DNA from: Tissierella_A sp964489715
GTDB lineage: Bacteria; Bacillota; Clostridia; Tissierellales; Tissierellaceae
Assembly (NCBI GenBank): GCA_964489715.1
Contig: CAZBAK010000008.1
Location: forward strand, 1-53,336
Direction: 5' to 3'
DNA length: 53,336 nt
In this document: piece by piece, positions 1-8,748 of the stretch
Numbering within the stretch: the first letter of the stretch is position 1
Layout of the letters: each line of letters opens with the position of its first letter
Notes under the pieces: generated by a model
Database searches by the model: none
Seen by the model: only the letters and a program-made list of their open reading frames with translations
Told to the model about the DNA's origin: nothing
Made by a program: the position numbers and the translations under genes

Positions 1-100
1 CTATATGTTAAAGATAAAGATATTATTTTAATATCTTGAATTATGGGTAAAGTCTTTATAATAAGTAAATTTTAATATAATAAATTTAGGTGGTGTAATT

Positions 101-376
101 ATGACAGAAGTTAAAAAAGGAAGTAAAAGTTTTTATCTAGGAGATTCAGAAGATAATCCCCTGGCAGAAATGACATTTGTACATTCTAGTGACAACTTAA
201 TTATAATAGACCACACCTATGTATCTGATGAGATAGGCGGACAGGGTATTGGGAAATTATTATTAAAAGAACTTGTTGATTGGGCGAGAGAGGAGGATAA
301 AAAGATCATCCCCTTGTGTCCTTATGCAAAAGCTCAAATGGAAAAGAATAAAGAATATCACGACATGATATATTAA
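101..376 (+). CDS. Small GNAT-fold N-acetyltransferase (Acetyltransf_CG type)
   Basis: A 91-residue protein that carries the acetyl-CoA binding loop of the GNAT fold (GGQGIGKLLLKELVDWA, residues 47-63) followed by the PLCPYAKAQMEKNKEYHDM block typical of the small YjdJ/Acetyltransf_CG group. Members of this group are about 90-100 aa, so the gene is full length. The acceptor substrate of the group is generally unknown, and nothing here narrows it. The start has an AGGTGG ribosome site 5-10 nt upstream. The gene is followed by about 170 nt without an intact reading frame, so it is probably expressed alone. Confidence 0.88.
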   Translation: MTEVKKGSKSFYLGDSEDNPLAEMTFVHSSDNLIIIDHTYVSDEIGGQGIGKLLLKELVDWAREEDKKIIPLCPYAKAQMEKNKEYHDMIY

Positions 377-546
377 TAATAGATTTTATTTCTTTTGCCA
401 CAAATGCCACGGATAAATGAATCCATAGAGCTATTCTTGCATCAGTATCAGAAAAATGAGTTGGTAAAAATCACATAGGATCATATAGAAGTTATAGTAC
501 ATTGAGAGATGAAAATACCTAGACTATTGATGAGGAGTGAAAGAAG
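377..546. other. Intergenic stretch, possible decayed coding remnant
   Basis: No intact gene is visible. One plus-strand frame reads RAILASVSEK, stop, VGKNHIGSYRSYSTLRDEN, stop, and looks more protein-like than its surroundings, but it holds several stops and has no recognised homology. It may be the eroded end of a lost gene or chance. No terminator or clear promoter was seen. Confidence 0.25.
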
Positions 547-1764
547 ATGAAGGAAAAAGTTCTTATAATTGGTGCATCTATTACAGGAGTCTTTGCAACT
601 ACTGAATTAGTTAGAAGTGGGTTTGAAGGAGATATAATTCTTATTGACAAAAAAGATGTATTTCCTTATAATACCTATCCCCTTTCAAAGGAATGGATGA
701 TGGATTTGGATGAAATGGATCCTCCCCTTTTAAAAAAGAAAGAGTATTATAAAGACAATAATATCCATTTAAAACTGGATACAAAAGTAGTGGCTGTTAA
801 CTGGAAAGATAAGACTGTAACAACTGAGAGGGATGAAGTAATTTCCTATGACCATTTAATTATAGCTACAGGTTCTAAATTGCATAAACTATCCTTGCCA
901 GGTGATGATGCTAAGGGAGTTTTTTACCTTCGGGAATTTGATGATGCGGTGGAGATTAAAGAATGGGCAAAAGATATAGAAGATGTTGTAATAATTGGAT
1001 CAGGTTTTATAGGTCTGGAGTTTGCCTCCACCTTTTCTCAGCTGGATAAAAATGTATCAGTAATGGTAAGATCTGGAAAACCTCTAGAAAAAGTTCTTGG
1101 AGAGGAAGTAGCCGATTACTTTACAAAAATGCATAAATCACACGGTGTAAACTTCTTATTCAATGAAGAAGCAGAAAAAATAAATAAAGATGATAAGGGC
1201 AATATAACTTCAATAGTGACAAAAAAAGGTGAAAATATTAAGTGTGATATGCTTATAATAGCAGTAGGGGTTGGGCCTAATCTATCCTTTGAGATTGAGT
1301 CAATAAAAATGGATCATGGGGCTATTGTAGTTAATGAATATGGAGAAAGCTCTTTAGCAGATATTTATGCAGGTGGAGATATTGTTATGTGGCCATATAA
1401 AGATCGTCTAGTTCATATAGAACATTGGGAAAATGCTTGGAACCAGGGAACTTCAATTGCAAAAAACATTGTAAAGGAAAAAAGCAATGAGTATAATGAG
1501 CATCCATACTTTTGGACAGATCAATATGATCAAACTTTTGAATATCTAGGAAATGCAAGAAATTGGGATAAAACTTTTGTTAGGGGTTCTTTGGATGAAA
1601 GAGAATTTGCAGTTGCCTATGTGGATGAAAATAATTATCCACTAGCAATACTTTTTGCCAATGAATCTGAAAAAAGAGATCATATAGAAGCATTGTTAAG
1701 TAAGAATAAGGCTATAGATGAGGCTAAATTTACTGATCCTTCCATAGCAATTAATGAAATTTAA
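547..1764 (+). CDS. NAD(P)H-dependent FAD oxidoreductase, ferredoxin/rubredoxin reductase type
   Basis: A 405-residue two-dinucleotide-domain flavoprotein. The FAD site is the N-terminal VLIIGASITG (residues 5-14); the NAD(P)H site is VVIIGSGFIGLEFA near residue 147; the second FAD motif is YAGGDIVMWP near 275. The C-terminal part contains HIEHWENAWNQG and WTDQYDQTFEYLG, which is the Reductase_C domain of putidaredoxin- and ferredoxin-reductase-like enzymes. Such enzymes pass electrons from NAD(P)H to a small iron-sulfur or rubredoxin partner; no partner gene is next to it. There is no redox-active CxxxxC, so it is not a lipoamide- or thioredoxin-reductase type. A GAGGAGTG ribosome site precedes the ATG, and a terminator follows. 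Confidence 0.85.
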   Translation: MKEKVLIIGASITGVFATTELVRSGFEGDIILIDKKDVFPYNTYPLSKEWMMDLDEMDPPLLKKKEYYKDNNIHLKLDTKVVAVNWKDKTVTTERDEVISYDHLIIATGSKLHKLSLPGDDAKGVFYLREFDDAVEIKEWAKDIEDVVIIGSGFIGLEFASTFSQLDKNVSVMVRSGKPLEKVLGEEVADYFTKMHKSHGVNFLFNEEAEKINKDDKGNITSIVTKKGENIKCDMLIIAVGVGPNLSFEIESIKMDHGAIVVNEYGESSLADIYAGGDIVMWPYKDRLVHIEHWENAWNQGTSIAKNIVKEKSNEYNEHPYFWTDQYDQTFEYLGNARNWDKTFVRGSLDEREFAVAYVDENNYPLAILFANESEKRDHIEALLSKNKAIDEAKFTDPSIAINEI

Positions 1765-1797
1765 AATAAAAACTTAAGAGGGTCACCATTAGAATCT

Positions 1798-1827
1798 AGA
1801 AGAGGCTTTTATAGCTCTTCTTTTTTT
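1798..1827 (+). terminator. Rho-independent terminator after the FAD oxidoreductase
   Basis: AGAAGAG (1798-1804) pairs with CTCTTCT (1815-1821) and runs into seven T residues. Confidence 0.8.
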
Positions 1828-1932
1828 GTTCATTTTAAATTATAAGTATTGTAATGAAGTTGTAAAGTATTCTCGTTTCATTCATGTTAATATAAATAAA
1901 TATATATTATAAAAGAGATGGAGAGATGAATT

Positions 1933-2841
1933 ATGAAAAAGATACAGACCCCTATATTAGTAATAAGCTTAATGTGCCTACTGTTATTAACGGCTTGCTC
2001 TAATCAAAAGGCAAAGGAGCTAGAAGAGAGTAAAGAGAGCTTAACATTCTCAAATTTGCTAAATGAAACAAGTCAAGAAGAAGTAAGAGAGGCTATGGCA
2101 GCAGCAGAAATTCCAAGTGAGAATATTGATTTATTCTTTCAAAATGTTAATGATTATAACAATATAGTAGAAGGAAAATCTTTGGTGAAGGGAGGATTTA
2201 CTACTATTGATAGTTTGCAAGCTGAGTATGATATTATAGGGATTATGGACATGTGGAACGCTAAAAATCCTGACTTTATTGGATATAACTGTAGAATCAC
2301 AAGCTATGAATTAATGAAGGATTCTATTAAGATTGGCAAGCTTGATACAAAAAATTCTGATTGGCTTGTATTTGATGAAAATGCTATAGAGAATAATCCT
2401 AAAGAGCTATTTACCCAAGTGGAACATGAAGAGTTTAAAAGTTTATATTCTTTTATTCCTACGGAAAGTACAAAAGATATATCTCTTCATTTAAAAAAAG
2501 TCCAAGAAGACTGGAAGAGAAAGGAAATAGAGTTTCCTAATAAAGATAAAAAATCTATTATTTCTGTTTTCTTTCATGACGAGGAAGAAGAATATTTATT
2601 TATTGGGCATATGGGTCTACTAATTCCAACTAAGGGTGGAGAACTTTTATTTATAGAGAAACTGTCTTTTCAAGAACCTTATCAGGCAATAAAGTTCCAT
2701 AATCCCATAGAGTTAAATGATTATCTGATGAATAAATATGATATATCATGGAATCAAGAAGGAGCCAAGCCCTTTATTATGGGAAATGACAAGCTTTTAG
2801 AAGGATATAGAGAAAATCAGAATAAGATAGAAAGTGATTAA
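1933..2841 (+). CDS. DUF4300 family lipoprotein
   Basis: A 302-residue exported lipoprotein. It has a hydrophobic signal peptide and the lipobox LLTAC, with Cys22 as the lipidation site. The mature part contains LTFSNLLNETSQEEV, ENIDLFFQNVNDYNN and NPDFIGYNCRITSYELM, which I recognise as the DUF4300 family found in streptococci and clostridia. Its biochemical role is not known. The gene stands alone, with a terminator before it and a strong promoter for the next gene after it. The ATG lies 5-10 nt after a GGAGAG ribosome site. Confidence 0.82.
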   Translation: MKKIQTPILVISLMCLLLLTACSNQKAKELEESKESLTFSNLLNETSQEEVREAMAAAEIPSENIDLFFQNVNDYNNIVEGKSLVKGGFTTIDSLQAEYDIIGIMDMWNAKNPDFIGYNCRITSYELMKDSIKIGKLDTKNSDWLVFDENAIENNPKELFTQVEHEEFKSLYSFIPTESTKDISLHLKKVQEDWKRKEIEFPNKDKKSIISVFFHDEEEEYLFIGHMGLLIPTKGGELLFIEKLSFQEPYQAIKFHNPIELNDYLMNKYDISWNQEGAKPFIMGNDKLLEGYRENQNKIESD

Positions 2842-2856
2842 TTATTAATTTAGCTA

Positions 2857-2885
2857 TTGACAAATAAGTGGATTCTATATATTAT
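2857..2885 (+). promoter_or_regulatory. Sigma-A type promoter for the tyrosine phenol-lyase-like gene
   Basis: TTGACA (2857-2862), a 17-nt spacer and TATTAT (2880-2885). This leaves an untranslated leader of about 80 nt before the ATG at 2973, in which I see no riboswitch. Confidence 0.6.
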
Positions 2886-2972
2886 ACTCTATAAGGATAT
2901 TGGCTTTAATACTTTAAAGTGAGCTTGAAAACATTAAAATCAAAAATACTAATTCTAATGGAGGAATAAAAT

Positions 2973-4421
2973 ATGTCTAAAATCAAATTCTTTAGTGGGG
3001 AAAAAATACCTCTAGAGATGCATAAGGTTCGTATAGTACAAAAATTAAATCTTCTACCTGTGGAAGAACGCTTGAAGGCAATAAATGAAGCTGGGAATAA
3101 TACATTTTTACTTAATAACAGGGATGTTTTCATGGATATGCTAACCGATAGTGGTGTAAATGCCATGAGTGATCAGCAGCAGGCGGCTATGATGATAGCA
3201 GATGATAGCTATGCTGGAAGTGAAACTTTTACTAGATTACATAGTAAGTTAGAGGATATATTTTCTACAAAGTATTTTCTACCTGCCCATCAAGGTAGAG
3301 CATGTGAAAATATTATTTCCCAATCTCTTGTAAAACCTGGAACTATTGTTCCAATGAATTTCCATTTTACTACTTCACAGGCACATATAGAAGCAAATGG
3401 AGGATCCATAATTGAAATTATTGGAGATGAAGGTTTAGAAGTTACAAGCGACCATCCTTTTAAGGGCAATATGGATACGGATAAATTAAATGATATTATC
3501 CAAGATAAAGGTAGGGAAAAAATAGCATTTGTTCGTATGGAAGCTGGTACCAATCTTATTGGTGGACAGCCATTTTCCTTAGAAAATCTTAAGGATGTAA
3601 GAAGAATATGTGATGAAAATGACCTGCTGCTTGTCTTAGATGCCAGCCTTCTTTCAGACAATCTACATTTTATAAAAGAGAGAGAAGAGCAGTGCAAGGA
3701 CATGAGCATAAGGGAAATAAGTCGCCAGATAGGAGCTCAATGCCATATAATCTACTTCTCAGGTCGTAAACTTGGTTGTGCTAGAGGTGGAGGGATTTGT
3801 ACCAATGATAAGGATTTATACTCAGATATGAGAGAGCTAATAACTTTATACGAAGGGTTTTTAACTTATGGAGGCATGTCTGTTAGGGAAATGGAAGCCT
3901 TAACTGTTGGCCTTGAAGAAACTATGGATGAAGATATTATAAGTCAAGGACCTCAATTTATTTCTTTTATGACTGATGAATTGATTAAAAATGGTGTTCC
4001 TGTAGTAACTCCATCTGGAGGACTTGGCTGCCATATTAATGCTATGGAATTTGTAAGTCATATCCCTCAAGAGCAGTACCCTGCTGGTGCACTTGCTTCT
4101 GCTTTATTTATTGCAAGTGGTGCCCGTGGTATGGAAAGAGGTACTATGTCAGAGCAAAGAAATCCAGACGGCAGCGAGACAATGTCAAGTATGGAACTTT
4201 TGAGATTGGCTCTGCCTAGAAGAGTTTTCACCATGTCTCAGATTAAATATGCAATAGATAGGATCACTTGGCTTTATAAGCATAGAGAGTTAATTGGAGG
4301 ATTAGAATTTGTAGAGGAGCCTAAGACACTTCGTTTCTTCTTTGGAAGATTAAAAGCAGTTTCTAATTGGCAAGAAAAGTTGGTTGAACAATTTAGAAAA
4401 GATTTTCCAGATAGTCTATAA
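2973..4421 (+). CDS. Beta-eliminating lyase, tyrosine phenol-lyase-like
   Basis: A 482-residue PLP enzyme of the tryptophanase/tyrosine phenol-lyase family, which split aromatic amino acids into the ring compound, pyruvate and ammonia. Seen: the phosphate-binding PAHQGRACEN, the PLP lysine in FSGRK (Lys266), MERG with Arg389, and LRFFFG near 453-458. In tyrosine phenol-lyase an Arg in MERG (Arg381) and a Phe (Phe448) define the substrate, whereas tryptophanase has Ile and His at these places, so this protein matches the tyrosine phenol-lyase pattern. The lysine loop is unusual: SGRKLGCARGG instead of the common SGKKDCLVNIGG, so the true substrate could differ. A GGAGG site precedes the ATG. 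No amino acid permease is adjacent, although one often is in the family. Confidence 0.8.
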   Translation: MSKIKFFSGEKIPLEMHKVRIVQKLNLLPVEERLKAINEAGNNTFLLNNRDVFMDMLTDSGVNAMSDQQQAAMMIADDSYAGSETFTRLHSKLEDIFSTKYFLPAHQGRACENIISQSLVKPGTIVPMNFHFTTSQAHIEANGGSIIEIIGDEGLEVTSDHPFKGNMDTDKLNDIIQDKGREKIAFVRMEAGTNLIGGQPFSLENLKDVRRICDENDLLLVLDASLLSDNLHFIKEREEQCKDMSIREISRQIGAQCHIIYFSGRKLGCARGGGICTNDKDLYSDMRELITLYEGFLTYGGMSVREMEALTVGLEETMDEDIISQGPQFISFMTDELIKNGVPVVTPSGGLGCHINAMEFVSHIPQEQYPAGALASALFIASGARGMERGTMSEQRNPDGSETMSSMELLRLALPRRVFTMSQIKYAIDRITWLYKHRELIGGLEFVEEPKTLRFFFGRLKAVSNWQEKLVEQFRKDFPDSL

Positions 4422-4433
4422 TATCAAAAAAAT

Positions 4434-4473
4434 AATAAGGCTATACTCTTATGACAATGAGTATAGCCTTATT
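4434..4473. terminator. Bidirectional terminator between convergent genes
   Basis: A 15-bp perfect stem, 4434-4448 with 4459-4473, around a 10-nt loop. It sits between the plus-strand lyase and the minus-strand UPF0316 gene and can serve both. Confidence 0.8.
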
Positions 4474-4495
4474 GATTAAGTGGTCTTAAAAAGTT

Positions 4496-5062
4496 TTATT
4501 CTTTTTCTACTTGTTTGTCTTTAATTTTAGTTTTGCTTGGTGTTCTTCTGGTTTTCTTCATTGAATTAACTAAAAAGCCACCTTTAAATCTCCTTGGCTC
4601 ATAGGAAACAATAAATGAATTTGGTTCATATTCATGGATTATGTCTAAAAGTTCTTCTTCTCTATTTCTTTTTGTAAGAATGTCCAGACTGTATCTTTTA
4701 CTATCTCTACCTTCACCTTCAAAAACTGTGACTCCAAAGCCTGAGCTTCTTAAATAGTCGATTAGATCTGTATTTTTACTCATAAGATTTACTGAGAAGT
4801 TATTGTATCCAATTGCCAGCTTGTTTTCAACAGCGCCACCTATAAATGTACCTATTCCAAACCCAAGAGAATACACTAACATCCCCAGTGGCCCTTGCTC
4901 TCCACTAAAAACTAGAGACAATCCAGCTATATATACAAATGCTTCACCAAATCCTAAAAATGATGCTATTACACTCATATTCTTTACTGAAAATATGGTT
5001 CTAAGGGTTAAAAGTGGAACGTATATTAATTGTAAAATCAATATCAATATTATATTTGTCAT
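4496..5062 (-). CDS. UPF0316/DUF2179 family membrane protein
   Basis: A 188-residue protein with about three N-terminal membrane helices (residues 1-20, 28-50 and 56-80; note GIGTFIGGAVENKLAIGY) followed by a soluble domain of the DUF2179 type (LIDYLRSSGFGVTVFEGEGRD, then YSLDILTKRNREEELLDII and FIVSYEPRRFKGG). This is the UPF0316 (YebE-like) architecture at its usual length. DUF2179 resembles small regulatory domains, but the family's function is not established. The final 20 residues are basic. The start is preceded by AAAGGAG on the minus strand. Confidence 0.85.
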   Translation of the reverse strand: MTNIILILILQLIYVPLLTLRTIFSVKNMSVIASFLGFGEAFVYIAGLSLVFSGEQGPLGMLVYSLGFGIGTFIGGAVENKLAIGYNNFSVNLMSKNTDLIDYLRSSGFGVTVFEGEGRDSKRYSLDILTKRNREEELLDIIHEYEPNSFIVSYEPRRFKGGFLVNSMKKTRRTPSKTKIKDKQVEKE

Positions 5063-5164
5063 AAAATCTCCTTTCTTAAATTAATATATACCCCAATTAT
5101 AGACTAGTATAATAGATTTTCCAAATTTCAACTAGAATATTTGACTTTTATAATTATATAATCT

Positions 5165-5191
5165 TTGACATGGGTATATAATATCTATAAA
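5165..5191 (+). promoter_or_regulatory. Possible promoter for the unknown membrane protein
   Basis: TTGACA at 5165-5170 with TATAAA at 5186-5191; the 15-nt spacer is short, so this is tentative. Confidence 0.35.
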
Positions 5192-5217
5192 TAGGAATAG
5201 ATGGAGTGCTTTAAATA

Positions 5218-5832
5218 ATGAAAAAAAATAGGAAAGATGAATCATTTAAAATTAAAATAGTTGCTATAATAATATTATTAATAATACTTCCATTTGTATT
5301 GGTTATTTTAGGAGTTAATATACTTAGAGAACTTATAATATTGTTTTGGATTCTATTATTGATGAATTTTTTATCCCTAATAGTCACTAGCTTTAATAGA
5401 TTATCAAATAATATATTGTTAAATAAGCTATATAACAGTATTTTTAAAACAATCTATAATAAGAATATATATATAAATACAAAAGACAATGAAACACTTA
5501 TTATTTCAGTGATAAAATTCTATAAAATAGAAAAAAATAATATTGATTTTAAATTTGAAAAAATAAGACTAAAAGAAATTATAGACTCCTCCTATGAAAT
5601 AAGCAGTTTTCCACTTCTAACTATATTTTTTACACTTTTATATACTCTCAGTATATACAATAATACAGATATAAAAATATTAAATTTTAAAACAGATATA
5701 ATATTTTTAATCCTCAATTCAGTACTCTTTTTTACTCTCTCTTATTTCTTGGCCTTTTCATATTTAAAAATAAAAGTATCCTTATGTAATTTATGTTTAA
5801 ATGTGATTGAAGAATATGAGTTAGATAAATAA
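5218..5832 (+). CDS. Unrecognised membrane protein
   Basis: A 204-residue protein that I do not recognise. Hydrophobic segments at about residues 10-32, 35-55, 128-148 and 160-183 suggest four membrane helices, with a basic N-terminus and a lysine/asparagine-rich segment at 60-125 between the two pairs. Its base composition is even richer in A and T than its neighbours (Ile, Asn, Lys and Leu dominate), which may mean acquired DNA. No clear Shine-Dalgarno sequence is visible before the ATG; the nearest purine run is GGAGTG. There is no cysteine cluster or known motif until CNLC near the end. It is a gene by length and membrane pattern, not by homology. Confidence 0.55.
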   Translation: MKKNRKDESFKIKIVAIIILLIILPFVLVILGVNILRELIILFWILLLMNFLSLIVTSFNRLSNNILLNKLYNSIFKTIYNKNIYINTKDNETLIISVIKFYKIEKNNIDFKFEKIRLKEIIDSSYEISSFPLLTIFFTLLYTLSIYNNTDIKILNFKTDIIFLILNSVLFFTLSYFLAFSYLKIKVSLCNLCLNVIEEYELDK

Positions 5833-5900
5833 TTTAATTTAAAATACCTAAACTTGGGTATAAGTTTAATATGCAAAAATATTAAAAGGGGGAAATATTT

Positions 5901-6218
5901 ATGGATTCAATACAAGAAAATTTAAAGTATTTTAAAGACAAGCACGGTGACATATATGAAGCTTACAGTACATTTGGTAAGGCCATACATGAAGATGGAG
6001 GGCCCCTAGAAGAAAAGACTAAGAGACTTATAAAGGTTGCTGTATCTGCAACTATTGGAAATGAATATTCCTTAACCACTCATATGAGAAAAGCTGTAAA
6101 AGCTGGGTGTACTTTAGATGAAATAGAGCATACTCTACTTCTTGTAGCACCTACTGCTGGCTTTCCAACTATGATGAGAGCTCTTATGACTATGAGAGAA
6201 GAAATGGATCTAAAGTAG
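5901..6218 (+). CDS. Carboxymuconolactone decarboxylase (CMD/AhpD-fold) protein without the CxxC
   Basis: A 105-residue all-alpha protein with the CMD fold: KTKRLIKVAVSATIGNEYSL, then TTHMRKAVKAGCTLDEIEHT and a final helix MMRALMTMREEM. In AhpD-like thiol peroxidase reductases this fold carries a catalytic CxxC followed by His. Here the matching segment reads GNEYSLTTH, so the His stays but both cysteines are gone, and the only Cys (in KAGCTL) is elsewhere. A peroxidase-reductase role is therefore doubtful; a binding or non-redox CMD role is more likely. A strong AAGGGGG ribosome site precedes the ATG. Confidence 0.8.
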   Translation: MDSIQENLKYFKDKHGDIYEAYSTFGKAIHEDGGPLEEKTKRLIKVAVSATIGNEYSLTTHMRKAVKAGCTLDEIEHTLLLVAPTAGFPTMMRALMTMREEMDLK

Positions 6219-6237
6219 GTAAAATTTAAGAAGAAAC

Positions 6238-6277
6238 TACAAAGAATCTTCCTATTTAAATAGGAAGATTCTTTGTA
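6238..6277 (+). terminator. Perfect 40-bp palindrome, probable terminator
   Basis: 6238-6257 is the exact reverse complement of 6258-6277. There is no long T tract after the stem, so termination may be weak or the hairpin may protect an RNA end. Confidence 0.55.
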
Positions 6278-6343
6278 AGCAGAGAGATGGATGACTTATA
6301 ATACAAAATTCCTTCCATCTAAAATTATTGGAGGTAATAGCTT

Positions 6344-8101
6344 ATGACTTTACAAGAATTAGATATATTGAAAGAACTTTCCAAGCAGGCTTATATAGAC
6401 CAGAGCATTTTAGCAGATATAAGTAAGTATTCTTTGAAAGAGGTAGAAGAGTCCATAGATGAACTAATAAGAAAAGGACTTATCTCTAAGGATCATACTT
6501 TGACAGATCTAGGTATTAAAGAATTAGAAGGGAAAAAACCTAAGAATGCCATTATTCTATCAGCTGGTCCTGGTACTAGGATGGCCCCTATCAATAGCAA
6601 GACCCCAAAAGGGCTTTTAAAGGTTAGGGGAGAGGTTTTGATTGAAAGAATTATTAAGCAGCTGCATGAAGTAGGTATAGAAGAGATATATGTTGTAGTT
6701 GGCTTTATGAAAGAGAGATTTGAATACTTAAAAGAAAAATATGGAGTAGAGCTGATAGTCAACAAAGATTACCATATCAATGATAGCCTTTATTCTTTAC
6801 TTTTAGCAGAAGAATATCTGGGAAACTCTTATATAGTTCCTAGTGACATATATTATAAGAACAATCCTTTTTCTGAAAGAGAATTGTATTCCTGGTATAT
6901 GGACTCAAATATTCAAGATAAGAGCAGTGTTTTAATGGTAAACAAGGAAGAAGAATTGATTGTAGTATCTCCAAAAAAACAAAAGACCTTAATGGGTATT
7001 GCCTATATCTTGGAGAAAAAGGCAGAACTTATAAGGGAAAATCTTAAAGAACTTTCCTTGGATCCTGCCTGCAAGGATAAGGTATGGGAAGAAGCCTTGA
7101 TTCAAGATGGAAAAGTTTTAGTATCACCTAGTGTTGAATCTCCCTTGAACTTTATTGGAATAGATACCTATGAGGAATTAAGGGAAATTGATCCTCATTC
7201 TCCTCATCTACAATCAGAGCTGATTTCTTTTATAGCTGAAATATTCAATACTCTCCCAGAGGAAATTAGCAATATAGTTGTCTTAAAAAAGGGAATGACC
7301 AATCATACTTTTAAATTTGAATTCCAAGATAAAGACTATATGGTTCGTATACCTGGTGAGGGAACAGATAAAATTATAGATAGAAAACAAGAGTATGAAG
7401 TTTATCAATTGTTAAAGGATTATGATATATCTGACAAGGTTTTATACTTTAATCCAAGCAATGGATTGAGAATAACAGAGTATTGGAACGACTCTAGAGG
7501 CTGTGATCCTAAGGATTTAAATGATGTAAAGAGATGTATAGGTAAGTTAAAGGAACTACATGATTTGAATTTAAAGGTAGACCACGAATTTGATTTATTT
7601 CAAAAGATTGAATACTATGAATCCCTTAGACAGGGAAAAGATTCTATACATCCAGACTATGGGATAGTCAAAGAAGAATTGCATGAATTGAAAAAATATA
7701 TAGATACTCTGCCTAAGAAGCATATATTGAGCCATATTGACTCTGTACCAAATAATTTTCTTATATTTGACAATGAAGTAAGGCTTATAGACTGGGAGTA
7801 TTCAGGTATGCACGATCCAGATATAGATATAGCCATGTTTTCTGTATCTGCTGGCTACAATAGGGAAGAAATAGATAGATTAATTGAAATTTATTTTTCA
7901 GAGGGATACAGTCAAGAGACAAAAGTTAAGATATATAGTTATGTTGCTTTATGCGGTTTATTGTGGAGCAACTGGAGTGAATACAAGACTTATGTAGGTG
8001 TAGAACAGGGAGATTATTCATACAGGCAATATAAATATGCCAAGAAATTTTATAGTATAGCTAAGGAAGAGATGGAAAAGATAAAAAGCAAAGTAAATTA
8101 A
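6344..8101 (+). CDS. Winged-helix/LicC/LicA fusion: phosphocholine cytidylyltransferase and choline kinase
   Basis: A 585-residue three-part protein. Residues 1-65 look like a winged-helix domain (LDILKELSKQ, then SVEESIDEL-like recognition region and GLISKDHTLTDLG). Residues 67-285 form a sugar-phosphate-type nucleotidyltransferase with AIILSAGPGTRMAP and TPKGLLKV, as in LicC, which makes CDP-choline. Residues 290-580 form a choline kinase-like domain with HIDSVPNN near 462 and the metal-binding DWEY near 485, as in LicA. The fused enzyme could phosphorylate choline and activate it for transfer to surface polymers. LicB and LicD genes are not next to it. The fused DNA-binding-like domain may regulate or bind partners. 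Start: GGAGG before the ATG. Confidence 0.85.
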   Translation: MTLQELDILKELSKQAYIDQSILADISKYSLKEVEESIDELIRKGLISKDHTLTDLGIKELEGKKPKNAIILSAGPGTRMAPINSKTPKGLLKVRGEVLIERIIKQLHEVGIEEIYVVVGFMKERFEYLKEKYGVELIVNKDYHINDSLYSLLLAEEYLGNSYIVPSDIYYKNNPFSERELYSWYMDSNIQDKSSVLMVNKEEELIVVSPKKQKTLMGIAYILEKKAELIRENLKELSLDPACKDKVWEEALIQDGKVLVSPSVESPLNFIGIDTYEELREIDPHSPHLQSELISFIAEIFNTLPEEISNIVVLKKGMTNHTFKFEFQDKDYMVRIPGEGTDKIIDRKQEYEVYQLLKDYDISDKVLYFNPSNGLRITEYWNDSRGCDPKDLNDVKRCIGKLKELHDLNLKVDHEFDLFQKIEYYESLRQGKDSIHPDYGIVKEELHELKKYIDTLPKKHILSHIDSVPNNFLIFDNEVRLIDWEYSGMHDPDIDIAMFSVSAGYNREEIDRLIEIYFSEGYSQETKVKIYSYVALCGLLWSNWSEYKTYVGVEQGDYSYRQYKYAKKFYSIAKEEMEKIKSKVN

Positions 8102-8102
8102 G

Positions 8103-8163
8103 AATAAAATCAACTCTAAAAGTGTTTAGCCTCATAAAACCTTTAGAGTTGATTTTATTTTTG
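8103..8163 (+). terminator. Rho-independent terminator after the LicC-LicA fusion
   Basis: An 18-bp stem, 8103-8120 with 8142-8159, followed by TTTT. Confidence 0.85.
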
Positions 8164-8244
8164 AATACACTATAATATGAAAAATTTCTAATATTTGTAA
8201 GATTTCACTTTTATAAACATCTTATAGATATAGGAGGTGACAAA

Positions 8245-8748
8245 GTGACGAGTGAAGAGTTTGAAAAGATATATCAATTGTACTTTAAGGATGTTTATTA
8301 TTATATACTTGCTTTATCTAGAGATGAGCATATAGCAGAAGATATTACATCTGAGACATTTTTAAAGGCCATAAAATCTATTGATAACTTTAGAGGAGAG
8401 AGTAAATTGAGAGTATGGTTATGTCAGATTGCTAAAAATGAATACTTTTCATATCTGAGAAAAAATAAAAAAGTAGATTTCAAAAAAGATCTGGATAATC
8501 TTATGGAAAAAGAAGATGTAAATATATTTGAAAGAGACATTATTTCTAAGGATGAATTTATTAGAATAAATAGCATTATAAATTCTTCACTACAAGAGCC
8601 CTATAGTGAAATATTTAGTTTAAGATTTTATAGTGAATTGAGCTTTAAAGAAATAGGAAAATTATTTGGAAAGACGGATAACTGGGCTTGTGTCATTTAT
8701 TACAGAGCTAGAAAGAAAATACAAAAAGAATTGGAGGGAAATTTATGA
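8245..8748 (+). CDS. ECF-type RNA polymerase sigma factor
   Basis: A 167-residue sigma-70 family factor. Region 2 is visible at residues 1-75 (FKDVYYYILALSRDEHIAED, then FLKAIKSIDNFRGES and VWLCQIAKNEYFSYLRKNK); region 4 is at 105-160 (EIFSLRFYSELSFKEIGKLF). Region 3 is absent, which defines the ECF class. The start is GTG, set by an AGGAGGTGA ribosome site at 8232-8240. The stop overlaps the start of the anti-sigma gene by 4 nt (ATGA), so the pair is translationally coupled. The target genes cannot be told from the window. Confidence 0.9.
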   Translation: MTSEEFEKIYQLYFKDVYYYILALSRDEHIAEDITSETFLKAIKSIDNFRGESKLRVWLCQIAKNEYFSYLRKNKKVDFKKDLDNLMEKEDVNIFERDIISKDEFIRINSIINSSLQEPYSEIFSLRFYSELSFKEIGKLFGKTDNWACVIYYRARKKIQKELEGNL

